The notes below the pieces were generated by a model. That model was given only the letters and a program-made list of their open reading frames with translations, searched no databases and was not told where the DNA came from. A program made the translations under genes and the position numbers. Shown one piece after another: positions 1-11,640 of a stretch of DNA of 64,000 nt. The stretch lies in contig CM047425.1 in the NCBI GenBank assembly GCA_026168455.1, positions 96,971,580-97,035,579 of the forward strand, read 5' to 3'. Within the stretch, counting starts at the first letter, position 1, and each line of letters begins with the position of its first letter. Origin of the DNA: Theocolax elegans. Taxonomy: Eukaryota; Arthropoda; Insecta; Hymenoptera; Cerocephalidae.

Positions 1-1430
1 TATATATATATATAATCGGCACTTTTCCTTCTTCTCGTTTCGTTCAAGGGCCACTCTAGGATGACTTTTTCTCCTCGCTTCCTTATCCGTGCCGAGTAAT
101 CCTTCTTAAGAGGATAAATAGAAAAGGAGAATAAGAAACGGTAGGAAGAAAAGACATTCCAAGAAGAGAGCCAAGGTATTATGACTCGGCTATATTTTTA
201 GGACATCGGATAAAAACGCAATTGTAGATTCGCGATGAGCAGGGCTTTTTTTACAACCAAGAACGAATAAAATTATACAACTACACGAAACGTAAAAGAA
301 AAAATATATATCATTTTTCGTATATGGGATAATTTATTCAGATTTTCTTCCTCATTCAACTTGCATTCCTTACATAAATTTTAAATCATTCACATTTATC
401 GACAATATGATTTTTAATGTATTGATTTTACACTTTTTAAACTTTAATTATCATCTTTTTCTTCTTCCACAGTCTTAGTAAAAAAGAAAGAAGTTTCATC
501 GAGTTCGAACGACTTAATATTATTCCGTGCAAACGTTTTTGTCGAGCAACGTTGTCACAATTCTCATAAATTAACTGTGATAAATGTTCAATTCTTTGGA
601 ATATCAATAATCTTTGTAATGAAGTAATCGCGAGCGTCGAGCGCGTTTCGCAATATTTAAATTTAGAGTGCTAGGAGGCAAAAGTTGGCAGCGTTCAAGG
701 ACTTTGCATCTTTAAAATTATACGCGCAATCCTTCACGCTAATTAGAAAACTAATCTTAATAAGAACCGCTTAACTCATTCAGGAAAACTAACAACAAAA
801 AAAAACAAAATAAAATAACTGAAGGATATATCACTTTTGAAAACTACGCATGAATAATAAACATTTTAAAGAAGAACTCAGCTTGAGCGCGAGCGCGCTC
901 GAGTTTAATTAAAAATATAGTTTATATTCATACCTTGTTGTCATTTAAAAAATTCTTTCAAAGAGAAAAAATTGTTTGCTTTACATTTGACGAAGCGAAC
1001 GTATCGCACTGAGCTTTATGAAAAATACAGCAGCCGCATCGTGTAAATACATTGCTCGAAATTCGTATATAATTTTTAATTTTTCTACTTTTACAATAAT
1101 TGAATAACGTGTGAAACAAAGGTAGGCCAAATATTATAAGCAATATAAATAATTCAAGGGGCGGATATGATAATTTATAATATTAATAGAATAATCAGTC
1201 GTGAGTTGCATCATTAGTAATAAATAAATGGATAAATAAATAATGAATATAACAAAAAAAAATAAAATAATAAATAAGTCGATGACGCATGTTCGGTAAA
1301 AGGACGTGGGAGTGACTCGAGGCAAATACCACGCATAAAGTAGAATATTTATACAAAAGATGAGCTACAGGGGGATAAAGAATGTTCTTGCAAATATTTA
1401 GTCGGGAACAGTATGCTCGTCGACAATAGC
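1..1430. other. AT-rich non-coding DNA
   Basis: No coding frame, RNA or element is recognised. The window opens inside a (TA)n run (1-14). Confidence 0.7.
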
Positions 1431-2080
1431 GGAGTATAGGTCAAATAAGGGGAAGGAGAAAGGCAGAGAGGGAGGGAAGCCAGGTGGACGAGATGCATAA
1501 AAGGATCATCTTGTAATAACGTTCATTAGCCGATGCGACCGCCTGGGGGGCGCGTAACGAATGTTTAATGAAATTCGCGGGCTCGTGGTACTTTCTAATC
1601 TCCGAAGGTCTCTCCCTCTCTCTTTCTACCTTGCAATTCACCCGCCTAAGTCGTTTTCACCGACGACGAGCGAGTTTTCCGAGCTCGCGGTAATGGAACT
1701 GCAAATACGCGCCCACCGAGTTCGTAAAAGCACCTAGAGACAGAATGAGAGAGTGAGAGGAAGAGGGAGAGAGAGGGAGAGAGAGAGGAAGAAAAAGAGG
1801 AGCTTTTGCCAATTAAAAACGACCTTAGCCCCGAAATCGACTCGCGGACTAAATGAGTTGCCCGCTAGGAAGAAAATGAGGCTGGAATAAAGAGAGCGGG
1901 AGAATGGAAGCGAGCGAGTGAGAAAAAGAGAGAGGGAGAGTAGTGAAAGAGGGAAAATGCGCTTCCATATAATCTTGGAAAGGCACTACCACTGAGATAC
2001 CTTTCTACACGTACGCCTGAGTCAACGTGTTGCGCACCGCGCCCCTAATACCTTCACCATTTTTTCCCTCGATCATCGCC
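1431..2080. other. Purine-rich, mildly GC-rich patch
   Basis: Holds GA-rich tracts at about 1744-1800 and 1912-1955 and the motif GCGGGCTCGTGGTACTT at 1577-1593, followed within about 30 bases by a short CT tract. No gene is seen. Confidence 0.6.
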
Positions 2081-3110
2081 CGGGTATAGAAAACAGTTTT
2101 AGATTAATATTAATTTCAAATCGATCAACTTTATTCTATAAATATTATACTAATTTAACGTTTGAAATTACCTTGTGTAACTTTTTTTTTAATTGAAGAA
2201 TTATTTACCCGCGAATGTTCGTGGTTCGTGTTATCGAGTTGCATATCAACGCGTGCAAATAAACATGCAAAAATATTTTGACGTTAATATACTATTGCCA
2301 ATTAATCTTTCCGATCGAGATTAACGAACTACGTTGACTAAATTTTCGAACTAACAAACATTTAAAACACTTTGAATCGTATAAATCTCGAAAGATATTT
2401 CACATGAATATATATAGTTTATGAAATAAAACCGAGAGTATATATAACTGCGAGTATATACCGACGTTATCATAGCGGAATTTAGTAAATTTCATCTTTT
2501 GAAAAGAAATTCGCTGATCCGGGATTGGAATTGAGTTAGCGGAAGAATCAGAGAAAAGAAGAAGTATAAGGGGCATAATGTCGGTAAGGCAGATCGTATA
2601 AGGTGCGACCTTAAAGTATAATTTGTCAAATCGAACGATGACCGACCAACCGCGAAAGCCGGATTTCGATATTAGCATCGATCGTCTTTTCGGAGCTCTC
2701 GACCTTTTCCCCCGCAAATCAACCTATAATACGATTGTTCGAAATTCGAATTCAGCAAAAGTTACTTTTTTCGCGAGTTAGCGTATGCCCAAAATTATTA
2801 AAATCCAATACTTTGATTTCAGGATCAACATTTTCGGAGTCTTATAGATTTGTAAATTGAATGCATATATAGATTACATAAGAACTTTTTTTAATTTATA
2901 TTAAATTGTTGTAAGTACATGCGCGTAATTGAACGGAAACTATAATAAGAGCCAGGTGTGGGTAAGTGTACGCGTATATATATATATAGGAAAGAAAAAA
3001 TGAAACAGTTCTGAATTACCGAAGAACCCGAACTCGTTTCTCACCGATCGGATAAATCTTGAAGCCAAGTTCGTAATTCGCCGTAAAATCGTAAAAATCG
3101 AAGGGCGTAC
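2081..3110. other. AT-rich non-coding DNA
   Basis: Nothing beyond short open frames without motifs; a small TA run lies near 2975-2990. Confidence 0.65.
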
Positions 3111-3570
3111 GGGATTTTGGTTAAAAAATTTAAGGGGACTGGTAGGGAAGAGGATACGGGAAAGCGAAGAAGAGGAATGGAAAATGGAAGGGAGAAGAAA
3201 TACATAGGACGTTCGTGCGATCCAATCAAGCGAAACAAGCCATCGGGAATTCATTCTCTCTCCGTCTTTCGACTAGATCCCTGGGCGTCGATTCACTGGA
3301 GGAGCTCGGGGCGGTGCAGTGGAACGAGCCGCGCAATGGTCAGACAGCGGACCCCGGACAAGCTCGTTCCGGGATCATCCGAGGCGTATCCGCGACCGCG
3401 CGAGAGACCCACTACGGGGCTGAAACGCCGAGGTTTACCTGCACACTGCAACACCGAGAGGATATATTGATCGCCGGGGTCACGCAACAGGCTGCACCGG
3501 TCGCTGCCGGTGCTGCGCTCCCGCTTGTCAGGCTTGTCCGACTATCGCACCTTACCCGACCTACACTCTC
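3111..3570. other. GC-rich island with overlapping meaningless open frames
   Basis: CpG-rich sequence, densest at 3290-3560, is open in several frames on both strands (117- and 148-codon frames on +). The translations show no domain, signal peptide or repeat pattern that I recognise, and simultaneous openness on both strands suggests low stop density rather than coding. Candidate regulatory island or unrecognised leader exon. Confidence 0.45.
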
Positions 3571-4218
3571 TTCCGTTTTTCTTTTCCTTCGTTACGAGAC
3601 TCTCTTGAAATTTGTTAGACCGGAACATTTTCCCAACGTATATGTATGCAGAATTAAATAAATTTATCGTCTTCGCGATGAAAGATAACAAATTTTTAGT
3701 ATCTATTTTTCTTTTTGTTTACGATATGTACATAATGAAAATACTTAGGCGCATTATAAGGAAGTATAAATTTAAATATATATCCGTGTACCTTGTGCAC
3801 CTTCGTGTGTAGCGTGTAAATCGTATTATCTTGGTCTCTATTAATTTACCATTTGCGTTAGATTGTTATCTATAGGTTTACATCTCAGATTAAACATTAG
3901 TGTCAGTAAACCGAGTGGAACATTAACTTTTCTCCACAGCGTGATGGATATACTCTTCGCACATTCCTTTTTTTAACGTAGCGCGTAAACAGAGCAGACC
4001 TTGATTTGCGCATCAGACTACTGCACCGAAAAGAATGCGAGGAGGAAGCGAGAAAGAGAAATATATATATAGTAACAGATAGCTAGAGACTAAACGAGTG
4101 CAATGGTAAGCGTGAAAAACGTGGATAAAGGGGCGAAAGAAAATGAGAAATAGTCGACTCGAAGCAAAGGGATAACGGATGATTACGATGAACCGGCCGT
4201 TGTATAAAGAAGATTTCT
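3571..4218. other. Non-coding DNA upstream of the RT fragment
   Basis: No feature is recognised. Some of it may be unrecognisable retrotransposon sequence. Confidence 0.6.
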
Positions 4219-4533
4219 AACTTTTCCAAGCGTTCTAAATTGTGCAAACTGAAGAGCATTAATTTTTTAAATCGTGTCGTAAAATGTTTTTTTAGCTATA
4301 TACTGCAAGATAGACTGCAAGCAGTGATAAATGGAAATGGAGAAGTTTCTAAGTGGTTAGAAACCTCTGCTGGAAGTCCACAGGATAGTGTGTTGGGTCC
4401 TTTCTTTATTAGCATATTCATTAATGATTTTCCATTAGCACTGAGATACTCCAAGAACGTAATATTCACCGATGACACTTGAATTTACCTATATTGCGTT
4501 TTCAATAATATAGACGATGACTTTGCACAAATA
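4219..4533 (+). mobile_element. Decayed non-LTR retrotransposon reverse-transcriptase fragment
   Basis: One frame reads as part of the RT domain of a Jockey-like non-LTR element. It has an NFSK remnant of the DFSKAF block, then KLCKLKS, FFSYILQDRLQAV, an SPQDSVLGP version of the usual PQGSVLGP turn, INDFP, and FTDDT at the catalytic (F)ADD site. It continues as IYLYC after an in-frame TGA at 4480-4482 and stops again at 4534. The usual spacing between DFSKAF and the next block is shortened, so there is an internal deletion. No endonuclease part, intact ORF, poly-A tail or target-site duplication is seen. It is a dead 5'- and 3'-truncated copy. The clade is inferred from motif wording only. 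Confidence 0.85.
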
Positions 4534-5750
4534 TAACTTAATATAACTAGTGCGGTAACTAAACCATTTTAAATATTCTTAAATATATTTAAAAATTCTT
4601 AAAACAGAATTAAATAATCTGGCCTTTTCCATGCAAAGTATTTGGCAAATTATTATATCTTCTAGAAAACGAGAATGTTCGTCGGTCTTAGAAATAAAAT
4701 TTGTATTTGTAACTCATTATTGTTACTATTCTGTTTCAGTATGTCAAACACAATGTTTAATTAATTGTCTTAGATCTTCGAATTATATACAATATTATAA
4801 TTAAAATAAAAATAATATAACTTCTTCTTTACATTATTTAGTATTGTCATATTTTATCTTGATTTATATTACATTATGCGCGTCGCTTGGTTGTGTTGTT
4901 ACTATTCTAAACATTTTGTAACTACTAATATATATACTCAGAGCAGCCACATAGAATACTATACGCCCCAAGGCTACTAAACATCATTTAATCAATCAAA
5001 CTGTTCTGCGGTGTGCCACACTATTTCAAAACTACTACTATACTTGAAAACAATTTTTACTATTTTGTTCATCTTAAATTGTAAAGAGAAATATTTATCT
5101 TTTATTATTAATTTCGTAACTTTAACAAGAATTTAAACTATACAGCCTTATAAAAACTGTTACTATATCTTGGTATACGAAATTATATTATGTATTTTTT
5201 TCCAGAGGCGGAAAATTAAGTTAGTGTAGCAATCGGGTAAATTTGGACTATCCGTATGCTTCTACGTTATTATTTCAAATAAAATTTTTTATTAATACCA
5301 AATGGTCAAATTAAATTAAGTATAAAAATAGTTTAAATGTTTATGTTAATTAAAATAAAATAAATCATATTACATCGAAGATGAAAACATGTATATAAAC
5401 ATGTTTTTATAACATTAAACCTATAATATGTAGATAACTATATCGATAAAAGTAATTTTATTTCGTTTTAATTTAATTTTTCAACTGGCTCGCGAGGCTC
5501 GGCGAATCGAACATCGTTTAATTAACTGGCGATGCTCGAGTATTTTGTATGAATAATGTATAAAAATAGTTTCAAATAGGTCAGTACAACAAAGTCGAGT
5601 TGAAGAAAAACAAGGAAGAAAAGAAGGTGTATTTAATATAATATAATATATCGTCTAGATAACGGATAGAAAGAAAAAGACAAGTATCTATTACAAAACG
5701 ATGTCGTTATTCTAATTAGATAACCTCGCCGAGTAGGCTCAGGCTAATTT
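4534..5750. other. Very AT-rich non-coding DNA
   Basis: Follows the RT fragment and may include its decayed downstream part, but no reliable motif is legible after 4534. Confidence 0.6.
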
Positions 5751-5804
5751 CATGAATGTTGAACAGTACGTACCTCCGTACAGTGCATGTGCCTCTCTCC
5801 ACAC

Positions 5805-5886
5805 GTGTGTGTCTGTGTGTGTGTGTGTGTGTGTGTGTATGGGAGGAGGAGGAGGAGGAGGAAGAGGAGGAAGGGGGGAAGGGGGT
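5805..5886. repeat. (GT)n followed by (GGA)n microsatellites
   Basis: A GT run (5805-5838) is joined directly to an imperfect GGA run (5841 to about 5878) and a G-rich tail. Open frames across it are repeat artefacts. Confidence 0.95.
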
Positions 5887-7380
5887 TGGTGGTATATACT
5901 CCTCGGTTTCTCGTCGGTCGCACGGTTTATCTCGTTATCGCTCGATTTGAATCACGCACGGCTTCATCTCGAGCTCATTGACTCGCGAAGGGAATCGCTC
6001 GCTCGCGCTCATATTATCGCGAGCCCGCGTACATTATCTCTAATAAAGGCCACCAAGCCAGAGAAGGATGGTCGTACAAAGTGTAGACCGATAATGCACG
6101 GGGCGCGCGTTTCATCTAAGGAGCGAGACCAACCTGCACGGAGAAACCATCTTTCGGAGCATCCAGTAGGATCAAGAGAGATATTAAAGAAGAGATAATG
6201 AGATAAGAAGACCGTGATATCCCGGTGGAAGGATAATGTAACCTGATATTGCTATGCGCGCGTCTACACGTGTCTACGTCTATGTCTTCGTCTATGCACA
6301 CCCACCCATATTACCTATATGCATATACATACACACACATATATATCTATATATACACGTGCATAGGTATCCATTCATGCATACACCTATACGTATTAGA
6401 TTCTTTACGTCCACTATAATCCGTTTTATAGTTTTCGCGATAGTTTCGTGCATGTACCGTAGGTTTTCGTATTAAATGTTTTATGCATACACCGGTGACC
6501 GATACCGTCTCCCAGTCGGAAACTAATTAGAATATATAATCTGGCGAGTAGTCGCGTTATACGCAGTGCAAACGCTCATATAAACCTATACCGACATTCG
6601 TACCTCACGCTCTACTGACGCCTACATCTTTATTTTATTTTCGAAATAAACTTCCGACCCTCCGGTGTACATTTATTTTTAAGCGATCGTTTAAACGTTA
6701 ATTACTTTTACTTCGACGTTATTTTCGATTATTCTTATCAAATAACTTTATCTCTCCGCCGCCGACACCGCCACCGCGACCGCCCTCCCCTTACCCTCCC
6801 GTGGGAATTGTCACGGCGTTGAGTATACATTTATTTTAATATTTTTGCATTCTAGTTCCAACTGGATCATGCCGTTAAAAGTTTTCCTTTAAATAACTAC
6901 TATATAATGGACTCTTTTTGGAATATATTTTTACATACACAATCAATAGATAATTTCATCTACCAATAATTGAATTATCGGGACAAATTCGTTGCACGGA
7001 GGGTATACAGAGGGTTTTTAGTTGGAGTGAAATCGAAGCCATGAGCTTTATTCGCGATTTCCAAATCCAAATTGATATTAAATCTCGATATCGTTCGAAT
7101 AAGGTACGGCGAGTGCGGCACCAAGTGACAAACGATCATCCTGCCTAAGAGATAGAAAGAGATACGGGGTTTGGAATGTGCAGGTGAACGGGTATGCGAT
7201 TCGAGCTTTGGAGTGGATCAATCTGGTTGAACGTTAGGCGAATAGAATCTTTAAGTTCCCGGATGCCGTTGTTTCCGGTAACGATTGAGCGATTAAAATA
7301 TACGCTCCAGGGATAAAGGTACGAGAAGAGAGGTCGGATGCAACGAGACGCAGGAGTAGTCTCTCTCACTCCGAGTTTCT
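5887..7380. other. Non-coding DNA with mixed composition
   Basis: A moderately GC-rich stretch (5887-6180) is followed by alternating pyrimidine-purine text at 6250-6400 (repeated TAC/TAT/CAC words) and AT-rich DNA. A short CCGCC-rich pocket lies at about 6757-6800. No gene is recognised. Confidence 0.6.
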
Positions 7381-7823
7381 GCGTTCATCGTTGCGACCGG
7401 TGGGGCTGCGACGCGTGACCTGCACCTGGATCAGTGTAGAACTAACCAGACGGAAAAGAGAGAGAGGGAAGGAGGGAGGCTCGTCCAGAGGGGTGGATAT
7501 AGTAGACGCGCAACAACCTGGCTGTGCACACAGAGAGAGCGAGTGCGCGAGATAAAGAGAGAGAGGGTGAGGGAGAGGGGAAGGGGGGAGGGGGGAGGGG
7601 TGGCGAGGGAGGGAGGGAGAGAGGATCAGAAGCTGCTCGGAGGCTGCCGGCAGCGCTACCAGGTGGCAGGTTCGCGCTGCGTATCGATTTCTTACGAATC
7701 TAGCCGGGGGTTTCACAGCGACGAGCGCACCTATCTCTATATACTCTGCACTACTACCTCGCTTCGCTCCTGCCGCTGCGTCGGGCGGCCACCAGAGCCA
7801 ATAGACCCTGAGTGAGTGCGACC

Positions 7824-7849
7824 GAGAGAGAGAGAGAGAGAGAGAGAGA
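7824..7849. repeat. (GA)13 microsatellite
   Basis: Perfect dinucleotide run. Confidence 0.97.
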
Positions 7850-7936
7850 ATAAGTGAAAAGCCGAACTTGCATGCGCCGCGATTCTCTTTCCTCCTGCAA
7901 AAATCTATAACTTTTCTCATTACTTTCTCTCACGAG

Positions 7937-7992
7937 TTGCTGCTGCTGTTGCTACTGCTGTTACTGCTGCTTCTGCTGGTTCTGCTGCTGCC
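7937..7992. repeat. Imperfect CTG/TTG trinucleotide repeat
   Basis: About 18 units of CTG with TTG, CTA and TTA variants. Confidence 0.93.
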
Positions 7993-8160
7993 ACCGTCAC
8001 CGCCGCTTTCCACTCAACGAGCCGAGCAATTTTTCTTCCCTTCTATACCTTCTCTATACCGTATAGTCGACTCTTTTCTCCTGGCATCCCTGCCACTTCT
8101 ATCTCTCGCTTACTCCTTCCCTTTTTTTTGCCGGTTATAGGTCGAGGCTCCTAACTCCGA

Positions 8161-10660
8161 TCCCCTTTCGTAAATCATCGCTGTCTCTCCCTTTTTCTTC
8201 CTCTCTCTACCTCTTTCTCTCTCGATATGGCTCACGTGCTCTTTCAAAAGCTGCGCCAATTTCCCGCCGTTGCGTGACTGCGCATTCGTTTCCCAATTTT
8301 TGTCCCTAGTCCCAACATCGACAGTTTTACCTCTTCCCGTATAGCTTTTTTAACTGTACGGCACATACCAAGAACGTTCTTTTATCTTATTATTCTTTCT
8401 CTATCCGTGTTTACGGCTCATATTTGTCTGAACCTAGAAATATTGTTGAACAAACGTCTTCGATCAATGTACACCACTTATATACACATCACTCTTGAAA
8501 CTTCAGGCGTAAAGATTAAATTTACAAATGTAGCTACTTCCCTACTTTATTTTTCCTGACAATATGGTAATTATTACTTTAGGTATAATTTAATACGAGT
8601 AAATATTTGATTATTCGAAATCACTGCGGTATCGACAGGATCGACAAATGTCTGTTTAATTTGAGAACTATTCATACAGCGTTAATATCTTATTAATTTT
8701 CTCGACTAGCGTCTATTTTAGATTCTTCTTCATCTATGAATTTTCCGTCAAGCTCGCGTATCGAATAAGTTGAATCGATGATGAAGCGCAAACGATAGGT
8801 GCTGGGATCTGTTCTTAGTTAATCTTAGATGTATAATTATCATGTTCTCGAAGGTGTATATATATATAGCCATCATCGCCTCGAGCGAAGGAGTTGAATT
8901 CTTTGCCCGAGTAAACTCATGGCGTGTGCGCTGCAAAGTAGCCAGTGATTATGAGAAAAACCATCGTTATGTACCTCCTTTTCTTCACATTTTCCCCTCT
9001 CGTTATAACAATCGAGCACGACCGTTTTCACGAGTAAAAAGCGTTTACACACCGATCGTTATTGTTACAGGTATAGATATGCGTTACTTTCGTTCTTTAA
9101 CGAGCGAAATATATGTATATATAAACACACACCGAGACATTAGAGTAAATGATATTTAAATCAACGTAACGCTTTGATGCACCCTATGTTTGTTTATTTA
9201 CATCGTTAACTTTTAAATTGTTATTGTCTTGACAGGAAAAACCGATTGCTATAAGGATGCGACACTTCTTTTAATATTCTTCGCCGTGCAACATTTATCC
9301 ATCTTCGTTGACGCGTACTCGTTAATTAACGACCAGTCACATTGAAACATATTATTTTACTTTACAACTTATATACAGCATCAGAGATTGTTAGATATGG
9401 AGACACGATCATATATATTAAATAATTACAGTATTATAATGACATTCGATAATTCAATTTAAACTAATTATTAATAATAATGCGTCATTTTCTTACATCT
9501 CAATGTAAAATTTACATACACATTGCAATGTATTTGTTAATTTATCCTAAACGAGGTCCGAACCACAAACCATCAGGTGTTGAAGTAAAACTCTTATAAG
9601 GAATTCGTGTGGGCTTACTGATGGGTTTTGACTCATCTGCAACACAATTTAAATTTTTTATATTATTTATATGAAAGTAACAACATGCTGCGAGTATTTT
9701 AAAAATAAAAGAAATTTTACAGGAATTCGTTTACAACGTTTTTAAATATTGAACCGTTATCATTCCCTTTCTCGACTGATATTTATTATAATTAAATTTA
9801 ATAAATAATTTGAATAATATATCATTTCAAAGAGAGAATAAAAATTTGTATGGTTTGACCAAAAATAAAATGTTTTTTTTTATATAGATTTTTGTGTAAA
9901 AGTATTTTAATATTGTCGAAATTTAATAATCCTTTACAAATACTTTTAAGATATTACATTTTTTAATATTTTTCTTTAGAAACATCACATGGAATTGGAG
10001 AAAAAACTCGTAAAAAGAAGAATAATTTTTATTTTAATAGTTCTAAAATAAGTTTAAGATTATTGTCAACCGACAATATAAAAGAAAAAAAATATATATA
10101 TTTTTCTTACCTTCATCAAGATTTAAGACCGAATTGCACAAGGGCGAACTCATTGAAATGCAAAAGTATGCAAACAGTGTAGCAAGGAAATAAAGTATCA
10201 TATTGTATATTTTAAATTTGAAAAACTAGCGATGAAAAGTTATTCGGTAAATTTTCGGTTTAATTAATAGACCACAAAAGACTGGTATATATATATGTAC
10301 ATATTGCAACCCATGAGCAATTTAATTTTATAGTTCATGAAAAGGCAATAATGTGTTTTTAATGTTCTATATTCACGAGGCATATTTTTCGTCATTCGAA
10401 ATGACCGATACTCATTTGGTACTTATATTACTGCACGTAAAAATAATAATATTTGTTAAATTTAGAGATAACGTTTAGCCGACAGTATTAAGATAGTTTT
10501 AATAGTCGTGTCATGTACGTAAGTGTACAGTTAAAGGCAAGTTAGGTTATAATAGCGTGCAAGCAAATAAAATATGCTAAATTTTTACGAGGTGAATCAT
10601 TATTGGTATAGTAAGGATTATTATACGTGATATTATTACGACACACCATTCGAATTCGCA
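8161..10660. other. AT-rich non-coding DNA
   Basis: No gene, RNA or mobile element is recognised. Open frames are short and motif-free. Confidence 0.7.
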
Positions 10661-11640
10661 GGTATAATAATAACTATCGACGAATCAATTGGATAAGTTA
10701 ATTGTCGCAAAAGGAGCCGATAAATAATTACGATTGCGAACGGGCGGGAAAAATAAATTAAGGAAGGATAAAGCAAACGAAAAAGAGAATTGAAGAGTTA
10801 ACTGTGGAAATACGTTCTCGGGAATGTAAAACAAAAAAGAAGAGGAAGTAGAAGAAGAAGAAAAAAAAAGAAAGGTATGAAGGAAGGAAGGAAAGACCGA
10901 GAGAGGTCGAAAGAGCAAAGAGCGATAAGGGTAAAGCTTGGGGTTCAAGCTGCGGCGCTCGCCGCTCGGGCACTCAGGTGCATTTAATTATTCGTTCCGC
11001 GGAGCAGTTCTAACGGCTTCCCCGTACGTTCCAGGGCCTTGGAAATTAAACGGAGAAAATAGCGTAACCGTGTAATGGATCGCCGTCTAATGATTCCGGC
11101 TCTACGGACACCCCTCTACGAACGAGAAATCGAGCTCACCCTTTCAAAAGCTCGAGCTTTCGTTTTCTCGCGGTGCACCAGGAAATCGGGATCGAACGGT
11201 GTGGAATCCGTAGTTCGTTTACTTGATTCCTCTCGCTTTTTTTTTAAACCGAATTAGCGACGTACGTAGCTACTTTCCCACTTGAGAGATCGAACAGTTT
11301 ACGTTCATTAGAGACGATACGATGAATGAAATGGATCATTATTCTAAAGACGTTGGAGGCCGTTTAAACTTTAGATACGCAATTTAATTATATATATATA
11401 TATATATATACGTACATCGGAGAAAGAGAGAGGGTGAGCGCGTGCGATATAAAAGGCTCGTGTGTCTCTGGTGACGTAAACAATGACCCGCTTGCCTGGC
11501 CGGCCCGCGACTATTTTCAGATAACCCGATTCCCGAGATTTTTATCCCTTTCTCTGCACCCTCGTACCCGCGCGCCGTGCGCTCTCGTTTTTGCCCCGGC
11601 TTTAAGAAGCTTGTAAACGCCTATACAGCGTCATCTCAAA
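10661..11640. other. Purine tract plus GC-richer patch
   Basis: A long GA/AAG-rich tract (about 10780-10925) is followed by a CpG-rich segment to about 11170. A (TA)n run lies at 11389-11410, a short GA run near 11421, and overlapping CRE-like (TGACGTAA, 11472-11479) and forkhead-like (GTAAACAA, 11476-11483) words follow. No protein-coding signal. Confidence 0.5.

Larger units (their letters stand above)
7381..8160. promoter_or_regulatory. GC/GA-rich island, promoter- or leader-exon-like
   Basis: Contains purine tracts with G-runs at 7545-7625 (quadruplex-capable at about 7571-7600), a GC-rich core at 7635-7815 ending in a GTGAGT donor-like site near 7811, a perfect (GA)13 at 7824-7849 and an imperfect CTG run at 7937-7992. 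The poly-leucine frame at 7868-8140 is the CTG repeat translated and is not credible as a protein. The layout resembles the Ace promoter block 12 kb downstream, so a remote non-coding first exon is possible but unproven. Confidence 0.35.

Noticed and set aside
7868..8140. Poly-leucine 'membrane protein' frame
   Set aside because: It is the CTG repeat translated in one frame; the rest has no motif.
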